A DNA stretch of 64,000 nucleotides from Diploptera punctata (taxonomy: Eukaryota > Arthropoda > Insecta > Blattodea > Blaberidae): the NCBI GenBank assembly GCA_030220185.1, contig JASPKZ010003844.1, forward strand, positions 4,074,001 to 4,138,000, written 5' to 3'. Within the stretch, counting starts at the first letter, position 1, and each line of letters opens with the position of its first letter. The notes beneath the pieces were generated by a model. That model had not been told where the DNA came from and did not search any database. It saw only the letters and a list, made by a program, of their open reading frames with translations. Both the position numbers and the translations under genes were made by a program. Positions 55,030 to 64,000 of the stretch are shown here, one piece after another.

Positions 55030-55600
55030 ACAAGAAGAAGAAAACGACCTAAATATATCCTATAACATATTTAAAAATGGGGGGGGGGAAGTAAAAAGTG
55101 TTGCTGTTGCTAATGAGTGGATAAAGACAACTTCGTCGCCTTCACCCTCTGCTGGAGGTAATTTTCTCAAAGTGGCAACTTTTTGGAAAATTTTAAATCG
55201 AAATACAATAGTTCAGGCGGTAAGTAGGCTGGTGGTAAAAATAACGTGATTTTTTTGGGGGCTCGATAGTTTCTTGCGGAATAAAAGTGTTTGAAATGTG
55301 AAAAATATTTAGAATGTAAAACTAAGTAATGTTTTTAAAATAAGTTTGAATTGAAGCTAGACTTTGCGGAATCTTGAATTATACAATTGGTATAAATGTA
55401 ATCAAATAAGATAAAGTTGAAAAAAAGCAATTAAGACCTGAATAAGTCTAAAAAAAGTCGAAAAAGGACAAGTAAAATATACTATTTTCTGGCCTACAAT
55501 GACCCAAAATGCAATATATATAATGTTGGATCTAGTCTTCAGATATAAAATTATGAAATATTTACCTAAAAGGTCCGTCTCCTCAACTCTATTAGTTATT
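55030..55600. other. No feature recognised
   Basis: Contains a G9 run at 55080-55088. No coding or repeat evidence. Confidence 0.4.
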
Positions 55601-55607
55601 TATCTTT

Positions 55608-55800
55608 AGCGCTTTCGGGACTAGTCCCATCATCAGCAGGATTCAAAACTAGTGTTTCACTGAAGATCTGGTAGAGAGGGTTACACGTACTGGGTGCGTT
55701 TTCATTTATCAGATGGTCGTTGTCGTTAACTGTCTTCAAAATTTCGATCTCCTCGAGTACGTTTATCTTAGCTTGATTATTTTCAACAAGACTTCATCAT
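55608..55800 (-). pseudogene. Penelope-like C-terminal remnant plus hammerhead-like motif
   Basis: Minus strand from about 55785 gives INVLEEIEILKTVNDNDHLI then NENAPSTCNPLYQIF, resembling the end of Penelope-like GIY-YIG proteins (L-E-E-x-E-I-x-K, then L-x-N-E). Immediately 3' on the same strand, at 55639-55608, is CTGATGA, the hairpin GGGACTAGTCCC, GAAA and the palindrome AGCGCT. This is the order of a hammerhead core. No upstream RT was found nearby. Confidence 0.55.
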
Positions 55801-55804
55801 GAAT

Positions 55805-56424
55805 CTTATTAATATTGATTCAGACATAAAATAAAAACTTCCGAGATCTAGTAATATGAATTTTCACCGTAGAGCTGGGTAACTGTTGTGACTATCGCAC
55901 GTCACTGTGTTTCTGCACTTCAATATATACTACTTGTGTATACAAGAAATAAGAACTGGAATGACAACAAGAGGACATGGAGTGGATGGATAGAGACGAG
56001 TGGAGAAGAAAAAATAAAACTTCAGGCACAGAAAGATGTGTAAACATTAAAAATCTGTATATAAATCAAATGCTACTTATTTATTCAATTTGTTTATATT
56101 GTCTCCAATGCTTATCTATTCCAACTTGGTGTTGATTTATATTATATGCCTACCTTATATAACATTTTTTTTATATTACGAATCAATATAAACGAAGGTT
56201 AACAACATTTATATTTAATTGAGGTGGACTGACTAGTTTACCCTAATTGCCTTGAGCATTTGGCTCTTTTTTTATTCTGAGGATATTCTATATATCAGGC
56301 CATATCACAACTGGACTGTTTGGATACAGGAATACATCACCGAGTTCTGTACGTTTATTATTTATAGTTATGTGCTTCTTGCATGTTTGCTGAATTAAAT
56401 TAATTAATTGTGAAATTATTAAAG
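55805..56424. other. No feature recognised
   Basis: AT-rich. No repeat match in the window. Confidence 0.4.
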
Positions 56425-56432
56425 GTGATATG

Positions 56433-57124
56433 TAGGGCAAGGCAATTAATGATTTTGCATCTTTTTCTTATGAAGATTGAAACATTGCTCACATATATGA
56501 AAATGTACGACATTAAAAAACGAATACAATAAAATAAATTTGTTAGGGCATTTTTTTGCATTTTCTTAACTTTTTTAGGGATAGGTAATTTTTAGGTCAT
56601 TTTGAGTATTTTTTACACTTTTCCAGAAGGCTGTGACATTATTTGTATTTGATTTAAGATTTTTATTATAATTCAGTATTTTTCCTTGTCAATACAATTT
56701 CTTGGAATTAAGTAGTTGTTTTGCTAACTACTACCCCTATTTTTCAAGGTATGTGCATAATGAACTTGCCCACTTCTAGGAATTTTATTCAATTTCTTAG
56801 AGCTTATGCTAGCTTCAACCCTTATTCTGATTGTTATCTGCTATTCAAAATTGCTGTAAAAGTGCACTGTGTAATTGAAATGGATTTTCTGCAATAAAAG
56901 GTACTGTATGTTTTAAATACTTTTCTTTTAATATTTTGATGTTAAGTTAAATTTTTTGTAATTCAGTAATCAAGTGAGTACTTAATCTAATAAATAGTAT
57001 TTTTATTGGTAATTCTTAACTTTTTATTCGCCATTTTTTTTTATTTTATTAGTCATTTTTTTGAATTTTTTAGATCATAAATGCATTTTTTACCAATTTA
57101 TAGGTCATTAAATGCCTTGCCCTA
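56433..57124. mobile_element. hAT-type MITE with 8-bp target duplication (692 bp)
   Basis: Terminal inverted repeats TAGGGCAAGGCAATTAATGA and, reverse-complemented from the right end, TAGGGCAAGGCATTTAATGA. The 8-bp GTGATATG is present at 56425-56432 and 57125-57132. An 8-bp duplication is diagnostic for hAT-superfamily insertion. The interior is very T-rich, repeats TTAGGTCATT-like motifs near both ends and has no coding capacity. Confidence 0.88.
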
Positions 57125-57298
57125 GTGATATGGATTGTGGTAATGAAAAACTAATTCAGAATTTTCTTTTACTGAGGAAAATGCATGAAAAATATTCATA
57201 TTGACTCGTCACACGATTCCATCTCGCGTATTATGTGAACACTATCGTCTGAATCGAATTAATTGAAAAAATCGAACAGTTAATTTCATTCGCAAATT

Positions 57299-58043
57299 AT
57301 CATAAGTAATGCCACGAGTGATTTGCAAATTATCGATAAATTCACGACTCACGAAGTGAGGAGTGAATTTATCTAGAGAATTTGGAAATCAAGAGTGGCA
57401 TTTGTTAGGACTATTTAACGAATAAAATTAAGCTGTTTACTCAAAAATCATTATTTAACTATAGTTATTTTAAAATATTTATATATTTAATGTAAACGGC
57501 GATGTTTGAAAACAAATGAGAAACGATTGGTACGCTTCATTTGCTTCTTTTATTTATCACTGCAACCGGATCATAATATTATTTATTGCCAAAGGATTGC
57601 AATATTGTAAGAATGCACCCTAGTGGAGAAATTTATAACTAACATTACAGGTTTCTGATGTCCTATGATGTGAATATGTCAATTATATTTTTCTGCAACG
57701 TCATTTCCTGGAAAATAATTCGTTTAAGAAAGTGCAAACAGTGTTTTCTTTTTTTAGTGGTATAATCAATTGTTACAAATGTTTTTATATTATCTATCGC
57801 AGGTGCTTTCTGCTGACATTCATGCACTATATATACAATCTGGTAGCCGTATTTCGTAGAGGGTCAGTCACTGCAAAATAATGCTATGACCTATTCAGAA
57901 TGTTAAAAAGGAGGTGCTTTTTTATTATGATAAACTTTAGTTGGTAAATTTTAGGCGAAACACGACTGTGATTGGTTGTAAATAAAAATTCATTGAAATG
58001 TGATTGGTCATAGACTCCCACTTGGGGCATGAGTTAAATAGTC
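57299..58043 (+). mobile_element. Repeat family X, copy 4 (long hairpin, with insertion)
   Basis: Begins ATCATAAGTAATGCCACGAG and ends CATGAGTTAAATAGTC. The first 190 bp are almost identical to copy 3. The segment about 57640-57860 replaces the middle part seen in other copies with unrelated sequence. Confidence 0.78.
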
Positions 58044-58185
58044 ATTATAATATTTAAGACATATTTCATACAGAGTGGAACAAAAATATATGTCAAAACT
58101 TTAAGAAAACATTCCCCATATCTAAAGAATGAAAATATGTTATTTGAACATGGTCCGGAAATGGATTATTTTAGTTTTAGGATAG

Positions 58186-58188
58186 TTT

Positions 58189-58250
<62 letters not shown>
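58186..58250. repeat. (TC)n(TA)n compound microsatellite
   Basis: A TC run followed by about 24 TA units. Confidence 0.95.
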
Positions 58251-58251
<1 letters not shown>

Positions 58252-58296
58252 CCTTTAAAGTTCGAGGTGACACTCACTTTGATTAAAGAATGTACA

Positions 58297-58804
58297 TCTT
58301 TATATGTATAAATGCGCGTGTCTGTCTGTCTGTCCTTTATGGACTCAAAAACTACTTGAACGATTGAATGGGATTTTCACCAACAATTAGATAATTTTTC
58401 TGGGACAATTAACGTATATAACATATTACCCTACGTACTATAGGGTCGGGGCTAAAAAGAAAAAAGTGCATCGGTGCACTAAAAAATGTCGCCTTTTGAC
58501 GCTTCAATGGTTTACGCTGCCTAAACCATAACAAATACACCGAATTAAGGACACAGAAGATAATATCTAAAAAATTCTACAAAAAAGTCTATCTTTTACG
58601 GATAATTCACAATAAGTATTTTTGTCTTTCAGCTCATTCGTGCAAAGTAGATTCCCGGTAAACGCCAGATAATCAACACGGGGTATTTAAAAATAATTAT
58701 GTTAAAAATTTATAATTACTTTTATTTTTGCATATTCAACTAAACATTTCATTCAACACACTTCATTTATTTAGGCGTAGCGGCGCACACCGGGTATTAG
58801 CTAG
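58297..58804 (+). mobile_element. Non-autonomous Helitron, copy 2
   Basis: Starts TCTTTATATGTATAAATGCG, preceded by A, and ends CACCGGGTATTAGCTAG followed by T, the canonical Helitron 5' TC and 3' CTAG with A|T target. It shares with 42352-42997 the blocks TGTCTGTC-CTTTATGG, AACTACTTG, AACATATTACCCTACGTAC and CCTAAACCATAACAAAT. Only one copy of the 3' module is present. A GC-rich stretch just before CTAG could form a weak hairpin. Confidence 0.85.
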
Positions 58805-58819
58805 TGTCCTATAAAAATG

Positions 58820-59330
58820 TTGAAAATGTACTCCATCAGTACAATGCGCCGTTGCATTGATTCCCGGGTGCGCTCAAGTAATCTTCCAGAATTTCGAATT
58901 GTTTCGCAGCCTTCAGCATAGCGTTCGCAACATTCTACATGTTAAACTAGGATTGTATACACAAGGAATTTTAAATGTTTTCACAATGCAAAGTTTTCTG
59001 GATTTAGATCGGGTATGCGTGAAGACCAAGATATTGGCCAATCTCTAATATTCAGCAGTTACGGGATGTAGGCCTATTGATGAGATACACGAATATAGAC
59101 TTCAAAATAAGCACGAGTTTCATCATGCAAGAAGTACCGGTATTTGTTTTGTTGTAGGCATATCTCTAATTGGACCTTCCATAACAGGACAGACAATCTG
59201 TTCTTCAAGAATAGTTTCTATCTTAGTTCATAGGCGTTAACGGAATTCAGATAAGACTGAGGATAATGAGTTCCAAAACATGTCCGGGTGAGAAGATTAT
59301 ATTTTATGAAGTTCGTTTAAACTTATTTTG
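58820..59330 (-). pseudogene. Tc3-like/DUF4817-type transposase C-terminus
   Basis: Minus strand near 59050-58930 encodes DWPISWSSRIPDLNPENFAL and KHLKFLVYTI, matching the W-P-x-x-S-P-D-L-x-P-x-D-F-x-L-W-G block of Tc-type transposases. The usual Asp after the P is not recognisable (ENF). Upstream is YFLHDETRAYFEVYIRV, a counterpart of the D-G-A-x-x-H block. It ends MQRRIVLMEYIFN. Stops and frameshifts occur throughout. It may be the missing catalytic end of the family seen at 20091 and 52356, but no overlap proves it. Confidence 0.6.
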
Positions 59331-59334
59331 TTAT

Positions 59335-59764
59335 GAATATCATTGATGATATAATCAGGTCAGTAATTTTTCTACGGAAGAAGGCGAGGTCTTAATAAAT
59401 AGTCGTCAATAATGCCGGACACACGATCACTGAGAATTAATTATCCGATTGGAACAATTATATGAAGAGGATTCTCATATGTGTCAAAATTCACGATCTG
59501 GTCTTGTCCGAAGGAAGCATCATCAAAAAATAAATAAAAAACACGGATGCACTGATATAATTGTTGCAACGAACATAAACAATCAGAAAAATCATCTGAA
59601 GACAGGGCCCTTAAACTACGTAAAGGGTAAATATAGAAGTTCTCACGTAACACTCTTCAGATCGTCATGTGGTCCACATGTTCCTTTGCAGAGATTTGGC
59701 CTGTGTTGACACTAGGATTCCCTCCAGAGCATTAAGTATTGTCTCCCCGGTTGTGGAGTCCTCC
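59335..59764. other. No gene recognised
   Basis: Short frames on both strands (for example an 86-codon plus-strand frame at 59449) lack any recognised motif. Confidence 0.4.
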
Positions 59765-60755
59765 CCTCGAGAGAGAGAGAGAGATAGAAATAGAGATATA
59801 TAGGCCTAGATACATGATATATAAGAGAGTAGATAGCAGTCTGCTAGCTCTCCTCCTCCCCCCACCCCCCCCCCTCTCCGCCCTCTCTCTCTCTCCCTCT
59901 CTCCTCCCTCTCTCCCGTCTCCTCTCCCCCTCTCTCTCTCTCTCTGCTCTCCCCTCCTCTCTCCTCTCCCGTCTCTCCCCCTCTCTCTCCCTCTCTCCCC
60001 CTCTCTCTGCTCCCTCCGCCTGCTCTCTCTCCCTCTCGCCCCCTCTCTCTCCCGCTCTCCCCCTGCTCTCTCTCCCCTCCCCCCTCTCTCTCTCTCCTCC
60101 TCCCTCTCTCTCCCTCTCTTCCCTCTCTCTCTCCTTCTTCTCGCTCTCCCTCTCCCCCGCTCTTTCTCCCTCTCTCCCCCTCTCTCTCCCTCTCCCTCTC
60201 TTCCCTCTCTCCCTCCTCTCCCTCTCTCTCCCTCTCTCCCTCTTTCCCTCTCTCTCTCTTATTCCCCCTCTCTCTCCCTCTCACCTCTCTCCCTTCTCTC
60301 TCCTTCTCCCTCTCCCCCTCTCCCTCTCCCTCCCTCTCCCTCTCCCTCTCCCCTCCCTCCCTCTCCTCTTTCTCCCCTCTCCCTCTCCCTCCCCCTCTCT
60401 CTCTCTCCTCTCTCTTTCTCCCCTCTCTCTTTCCCTCTCTCTCTCTCTCTTCTCCCTCTCTCGTCTCTCCCTCCTCTCTCTCTTTCCCCTCTCCTCTCTC
60501 TCTCCCTCTCTCTCTCTCCCTCCCTCTCCCTCCCTCGCTCTCGCCCTCTCCCTCCTCTCTCCCTCCCCCCCTCTCTCCCTCCTCTTTCCTTCTCCCTCTC
60601 CCTCTCTCCCTTCTCCCTCTCCCTCTCTCCTCCCTTCTCCCTTCTCCCTCTCTCCTTCTCCCTCTCTCCTCTCCTTCTCCTCTCTCCCTTCTCCCTCTCC
60701 TTCGCCTCTCCCTCGCTCCTCCCTCCTCCCTCTCCCCCCTCTCCTCTCCCCTCCT
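59765..60755. repeat. ~1-kb pyrimidine tract (CTCTCC-rich)
   Basis: A short GA run (59768-59784) is followed from about 59846 to 60755 by a strand that is almost wholly C and T (mostly CTCTCC and CTCTCT units), with only isolated G or A. Both strands show long open frames (Ser/Leu/Pro-rich and Glu/Arg/Gly-rich), but these follow from composition and are not genes. Confidence 0.95.
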
Positions 60756-60759
60756 TAAC

Positions 60760-61036
60760 GGGATCCATAGATAGAATCGCGACCTGTGCTCTCCCCCCAA
60801 CCTACCCGAGGAGGTGGTGTGCATTCTTTGATCTCAGAAAATTTTGACCCCGGGCTCCTAGACTTTTGTCCATTTACCCCGTAAAATTTGGAGTTTTATG
60901 GCGATCTTGAATTTAATATAATATTTCATGGCTGTTATGACATAGCAACAATTGCTTAATTTCGCTCCGAACCGGTTTGCTTTTTAGTTTTATTTTCCCG
61001 AATAATCCCACAAAGGAGGTTAGTCCTGTTCAATAT
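60760..61036. other. No feature recognised
   Basis: No coding or repeat match seen. Confidence 0.4.
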
Positions 61037-61037
61037 T

Positions 61038-61039
61038 GC

Positions 61040-61071
<32 letters not shown>
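61038..61071. repeat. (ATT)n microsatellite at LINE 3' end
   Basis: ATT run next to the 3' end of the following minus-strand LINE. Confidence 0.93.
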
Positions 61072-61072
<1 letters not shown>

Positions 61073-61073
<1 letters not shown>

Positions 61074-61215
61074 ACTAACAAACTGGCATTATCGAACCCA
61101 TAGGTTCATTGCTGTACGGATATAAGCTCTCTATACATCCCTGTCATGAGCTAATGTTTTCCAATCATCCCTGTATAATCTAGTTCCTTCAAATCACGGT
61201 TATTGTTCCACTCTG
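61073..61215 (-). mobile_element. LINE 3' end, YAGD family
   Basis: Reverse complement ends AACCTATGGGTTCGATAATG and includes TACAGGGATGATTGGAAAAC, the same 3' end as 19390-19470. Only about 140 bp remain. Confidence 0.75.
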
Positions 61216-61219
61216 TACA

Positions 61220-62380
61220 AGGCAACATAAGCGTTGTCTTTTATTTCTTTCTACAGGGCGTATAGAAACGACAATGACAACGCTTAGTACATAAGCTGAC
61301 CATTTTTCAAGAAGGAATTCATGCCCGAAAATGTATTATTTCGGCGCTGTGGGACGTGGAAGTTTGATAATATGATAATAATTCCGATATGGCGATAAGT
61401 GAGCTTTGCACATTTCATTATGAAACTCAATAAGAGCATCTCATGATTCTACAAAAGGGTTAAAAATTATGATCTCCTACTTGATATCTGGCACCATTGG
61501 TTATTAAAAATGTACACATGTTTATCCCTGCTTTCCCCTGGGCAATCTGCAACTGTGCTGATTAATAAGGTAACGGTAAAATTTACTATATGTAACTTTT
61601 CAAAATTTAAATAACATGTTCAAGGGAATATTTCACATGGAGGGAGATCTTGCAGGACAAAAAAATAGTAGATAGAATTTGATAAATGTTATATAAATAG
61701 AACAGAATTACAATGTAATTTATTATTATCATATTTAAAGACTATGAATATATAATTAACATATTATTTCATAACCTCAACGGTGCTTTAACATGCATTT
61801 CTAAAGTGTTAATATGAATATATTTTACAAGGATATCCGCTTGTATTTCAGTGAGTGGAAGATTTGACAAAACCGTTCCGAAGAGAAAATCATGACTACC
61901 AGCATTTACGGTGCGATCGAGCGGTACAATGAATACTACAACGCCAATAAAGGTATAGCATCAATTTTTTTCTCGTAAAATAATTTCGCAATAAATATAG
62001 CCTTTGTTTCATCACACATATGGCTTGTGAGACCAATAACCAACAAGTATACGCCTCTCGCGTCGTTGAGTTTTTTAATGTACAAAGCTTTTAAATTATA
62101 TTTTTAAGCAAGCAAGTAAAGAGCACGTACCATCAACATTAATATTTTTTGTAATTAAATTCCAATGTACTTCACACAGAGTATCTTAAACTTCTTTGGT
62201 CAAATCAACAAAGAAAATAGATACACATAAACAAGCTCCGGATTCTAGTGACCTAAAATGCTTAAAAATGATCTATAAAATAGCTAAAAATTCAGTGAAA
62301 ATGATCTAATAATATAAAAATGAAAAGTAGAAAACAAGAACAAAATAACGAATTAATTAGTAATTTCAGCAATTAATAAT
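61220..62380. other. No gene recognised
   Basis: AT-rich. No supported coding or repeat content. Confidence 0.4.
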
Positions 62381-62383
62381 TTG

Positions 62384-62857
62384 CGGTGGCTCCGTGGCGC
62401 AAGCGGTTAGACGCTCCCCTCTTACCGCTGGGGTCCCGAGATCGAGTCTCGGTCATTCCATATGGATTTCGTGGTGGACGAAACGGAGCTTGGGCAGGTT
62501 TTTCTCGGTGTTCCATCCGTTTTCCCCTGCCACAATTTCATTCCACCATTTCTCCATACTCATCTCATCCATTTCATTCATCTGTCCCTGTGACGGTGCG
62601 CCAGGCGTGGTCAGTCGGGACCCTTGTCATTCACAGACCTCTATACAAATGCCAGGAAGCTTAGGGTCCAACGGTCCCCGAAAATCATCCGGCCGTCATC
62701 ATTCTTATCATTATCATCATCATCCTTCACCGGTGTGGAAAACAACGGAAGCTATCACACCTATAATTCCCTAGTAAAGCTGCAAACCGTAGCATGAAAA
62801 TGCAATGATTGCAGTGAAAGACCTGCCCTCGGGCAGAATTACTATGGATGGATGGAT
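62384..62857 (+). mobile_element. Chimeric SINE: head type 2 with SINE-A tail
   Basis: The 5' part GGTGGCTCCGTGGCGCAAGC with B box AGATCGAGTCTCGG matches the SINE at 47143. From about 62650 it becomes SINE-A (AGGAAGCTTAGGGTCCAACG, ATCATCCGGCC) and has the complete SINE-A tail, ending GGCAGAATTACTATGGATGG. Both parts are well preserved. Confidence 0.85.
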
Positions 62858-62888
62858 GAAAACAAAACTCATAATGACGGTACCTTAT

Positions 62889-63310
62889 TCAGCACTGCAA
62901 TAGATTGATCACTATGAACATGCAGATTTGGTCAAAGGTAAATACCCGCAGATTGTCTGCCAGGATATGTCTCTGTACATAAACAAGGTCCTCTCCACAT
63001 CCACAGAAACAAAGGGTGAATATTTGAAGTATACTAACTAGGTCACTGGGTGTCAGTTCTTGTTTGATATTTGGTCTGTAAAACCGGTCTCCCGATAGCA
63101 CTTTTAAAATTTTACACAATGTATTGATACATTTTTCTCGAGGACATGCTTCAGCTTATTTACCACCATTTTTCCGATTTCACCTAATGCGCTGTCCATA
63201 TCTATTTTAATTTTCTTTACAAGTGCCATTGAATCCGCTAGAATCATACATTTTTTTCTGAAGTTGCGCAATAGCTGGTGATATAGACTGCGGCAGGGGT
63301 AATTGTTAGA
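62889..63310 (-). pseudogene. hAT-family transposase C-terminus
   Basis: Minus strand upstream of 63119 gives PAIAQLQKKMYDSSGF and LKHVLEKNVSIHC in shifting frames. From 63119 an open stretch encodes CKILKVLSGDRF, then LTPSDLVSILQI and KHILADNLRVFTFDQICMFI. The L-x-P-x-D, S/K-x-x-L-x-D-N-R-x-x-F-x-x-E-N order matches the C-terminal region of a hAT-derived transposase. Different family from 2478-4215. Confidence 0.6.
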
Positions 63311-63314
63311 ATTA

Positions 63315-64000
63315 AAATTAATTTTGTTATTGACTTGTGCTATAGGATACCTGAAGCTGTTGTTGAGTGACTAACTGTAACTCGAGGGTTGGTAGGTACA
63401 TGCACTTAAGAACGAGAAATTTCGCTTATTATAAGATATGTATTCATTTAGAAAAGTTGTAAGTCTGACTGACGAAGATGGTCACGTTTGCAAAACATTA
63501 CATTTTTAAACCTAGCGAAGCGAAATTACGTTCACAGAGAAATGCGAAAAGGTGTATGAACCTTAGGCGTCTCTCGAGGAGACTTTTACCTCCAAAAATA
63601 ACATAGCCAAACCAAAAGGTTACCGACCCCCAAAATATAGGGTGGAGACTTAACATTTTTAAGTATGTCCTAACATATTCAAAAGTCACTCCTTTACAAA
63701 TTAGTAGGCCTATATTCTGTCGCATATGTAAAAAAAATCTAAAATAGAGGTATACAAACTTTTATATACAAATTTTGTTAAAAGTTAAATTACTGGAGCT
63801 AAATTCACGACTTTCTTGTGAAATAAGTATAAAGGGCCCATAAATCAAAAGAACCCTGTAAAGGGCCATGAAATTTGATTGTTAAACACAGAGGACCAGT
63901 TGCTCCCATAGGAGTACAGCGGAGCTATCAGTGATAAATTATTATCTAAAAGTGTGGATCAATCTTTCTTAAGCAAATATACTTATTCTACAGGGAAGTC
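63315..64000. other. No gene recognised
   Basis: Short frames only. A CTGACGAAGATGGTCACG motif at 63469 was considered as a hammerhead relic and rejected. Confidence 0.4.

Noticed and set aside
59739..60824. Long open frames on both strands (about 339, 326 and 169 codons)
   Set aside because: They follow from a pyrimidine tract with no stop-like trinucleotides. Composition is nothing but Ser/Leu/Pro or Glu/Arg/Gly with no domain.
63461..63500. Hammerhead-like CTGACGAAGATGGTCACG
   Set aside because: No GAAA follows the putative stem (GCAAAAC instead) and no Penelope-like sequence is adjacent.

Overview
The window is nuclear DNA of an arthropod, most likely a cockroach-like insect (Blattodea). 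The evidence is AT-rich sequence, spliced coding exons, no prokaryotic operon structure, and a dense mix of tRNA-derived SINEs, several LINE clades, mariner, hAT, pogo/Tigger-like, Helitron and Penelope-like remnants. The one intact host gene encodes a C-type lectin that resembles the Periplaneta lectin/regenectin family. The genus is inferred and not proven.

Host gene: a three-coding-exon C-type lectin lies on the minus strand from 32890 to 21876. Its exons are 32776-32890, 25937-26197 and 21876-22054. Both introns are phase 1, the splice signals are consensus-like, and the spliced frame is open for 184 codons. A poly(A) signal follows the stop. Its two introns (about 6.6 and 3.9 kb) are almost entirely filled with transposon debris. 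No other host coding exon could be supported.

Layout. 1-6.7 kb: a duplicated dispersed repeat carrying a tRNA-like segment, a hAT transposase pseudogene, LINE and SINE fragments. 6.7-14.4 kb: a very homogeneous tandem array of about 59 copies of a 131-bp monomer, flanked by inverted copies of an 84-bp repeat. 14.4-21.8 kb: an RNase H fragment, a mariner inside a LINE, a Tigger-like TIR element containing a LINE, a DUF4817-type element with long TIRs, and a tRNA-like inverted pair. 21.9-32.9 kb: the lectin gene, with a second mariner inside a LINE in intron 1. 33-49 kb: LINE, SINE, pogo and Helitron remnants. 49.5-50.1 and 55.6-55.8 kb: Penelope-like C-terminal remnants next to hammerhead-ribozyme-like motifs. 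51-59 kb: two more copies of an unclassified family of about 600 bp, a fold-back DUF4817 element, a hAT MITE with an 8-bp target duplication, and a Helitron. 59.8-60.8 kb: about 1 kb of nearly pure pyrimidine. 61-64 kb: a LINE tail, a chimeric SINE and a hAT remnant.

Most apparent open reading frames here are decayed transposon coding sequence or translations of repeats. Mobile-element family names rest on remembered motifs and on comparisons between copies inside this window. No database search was possible.
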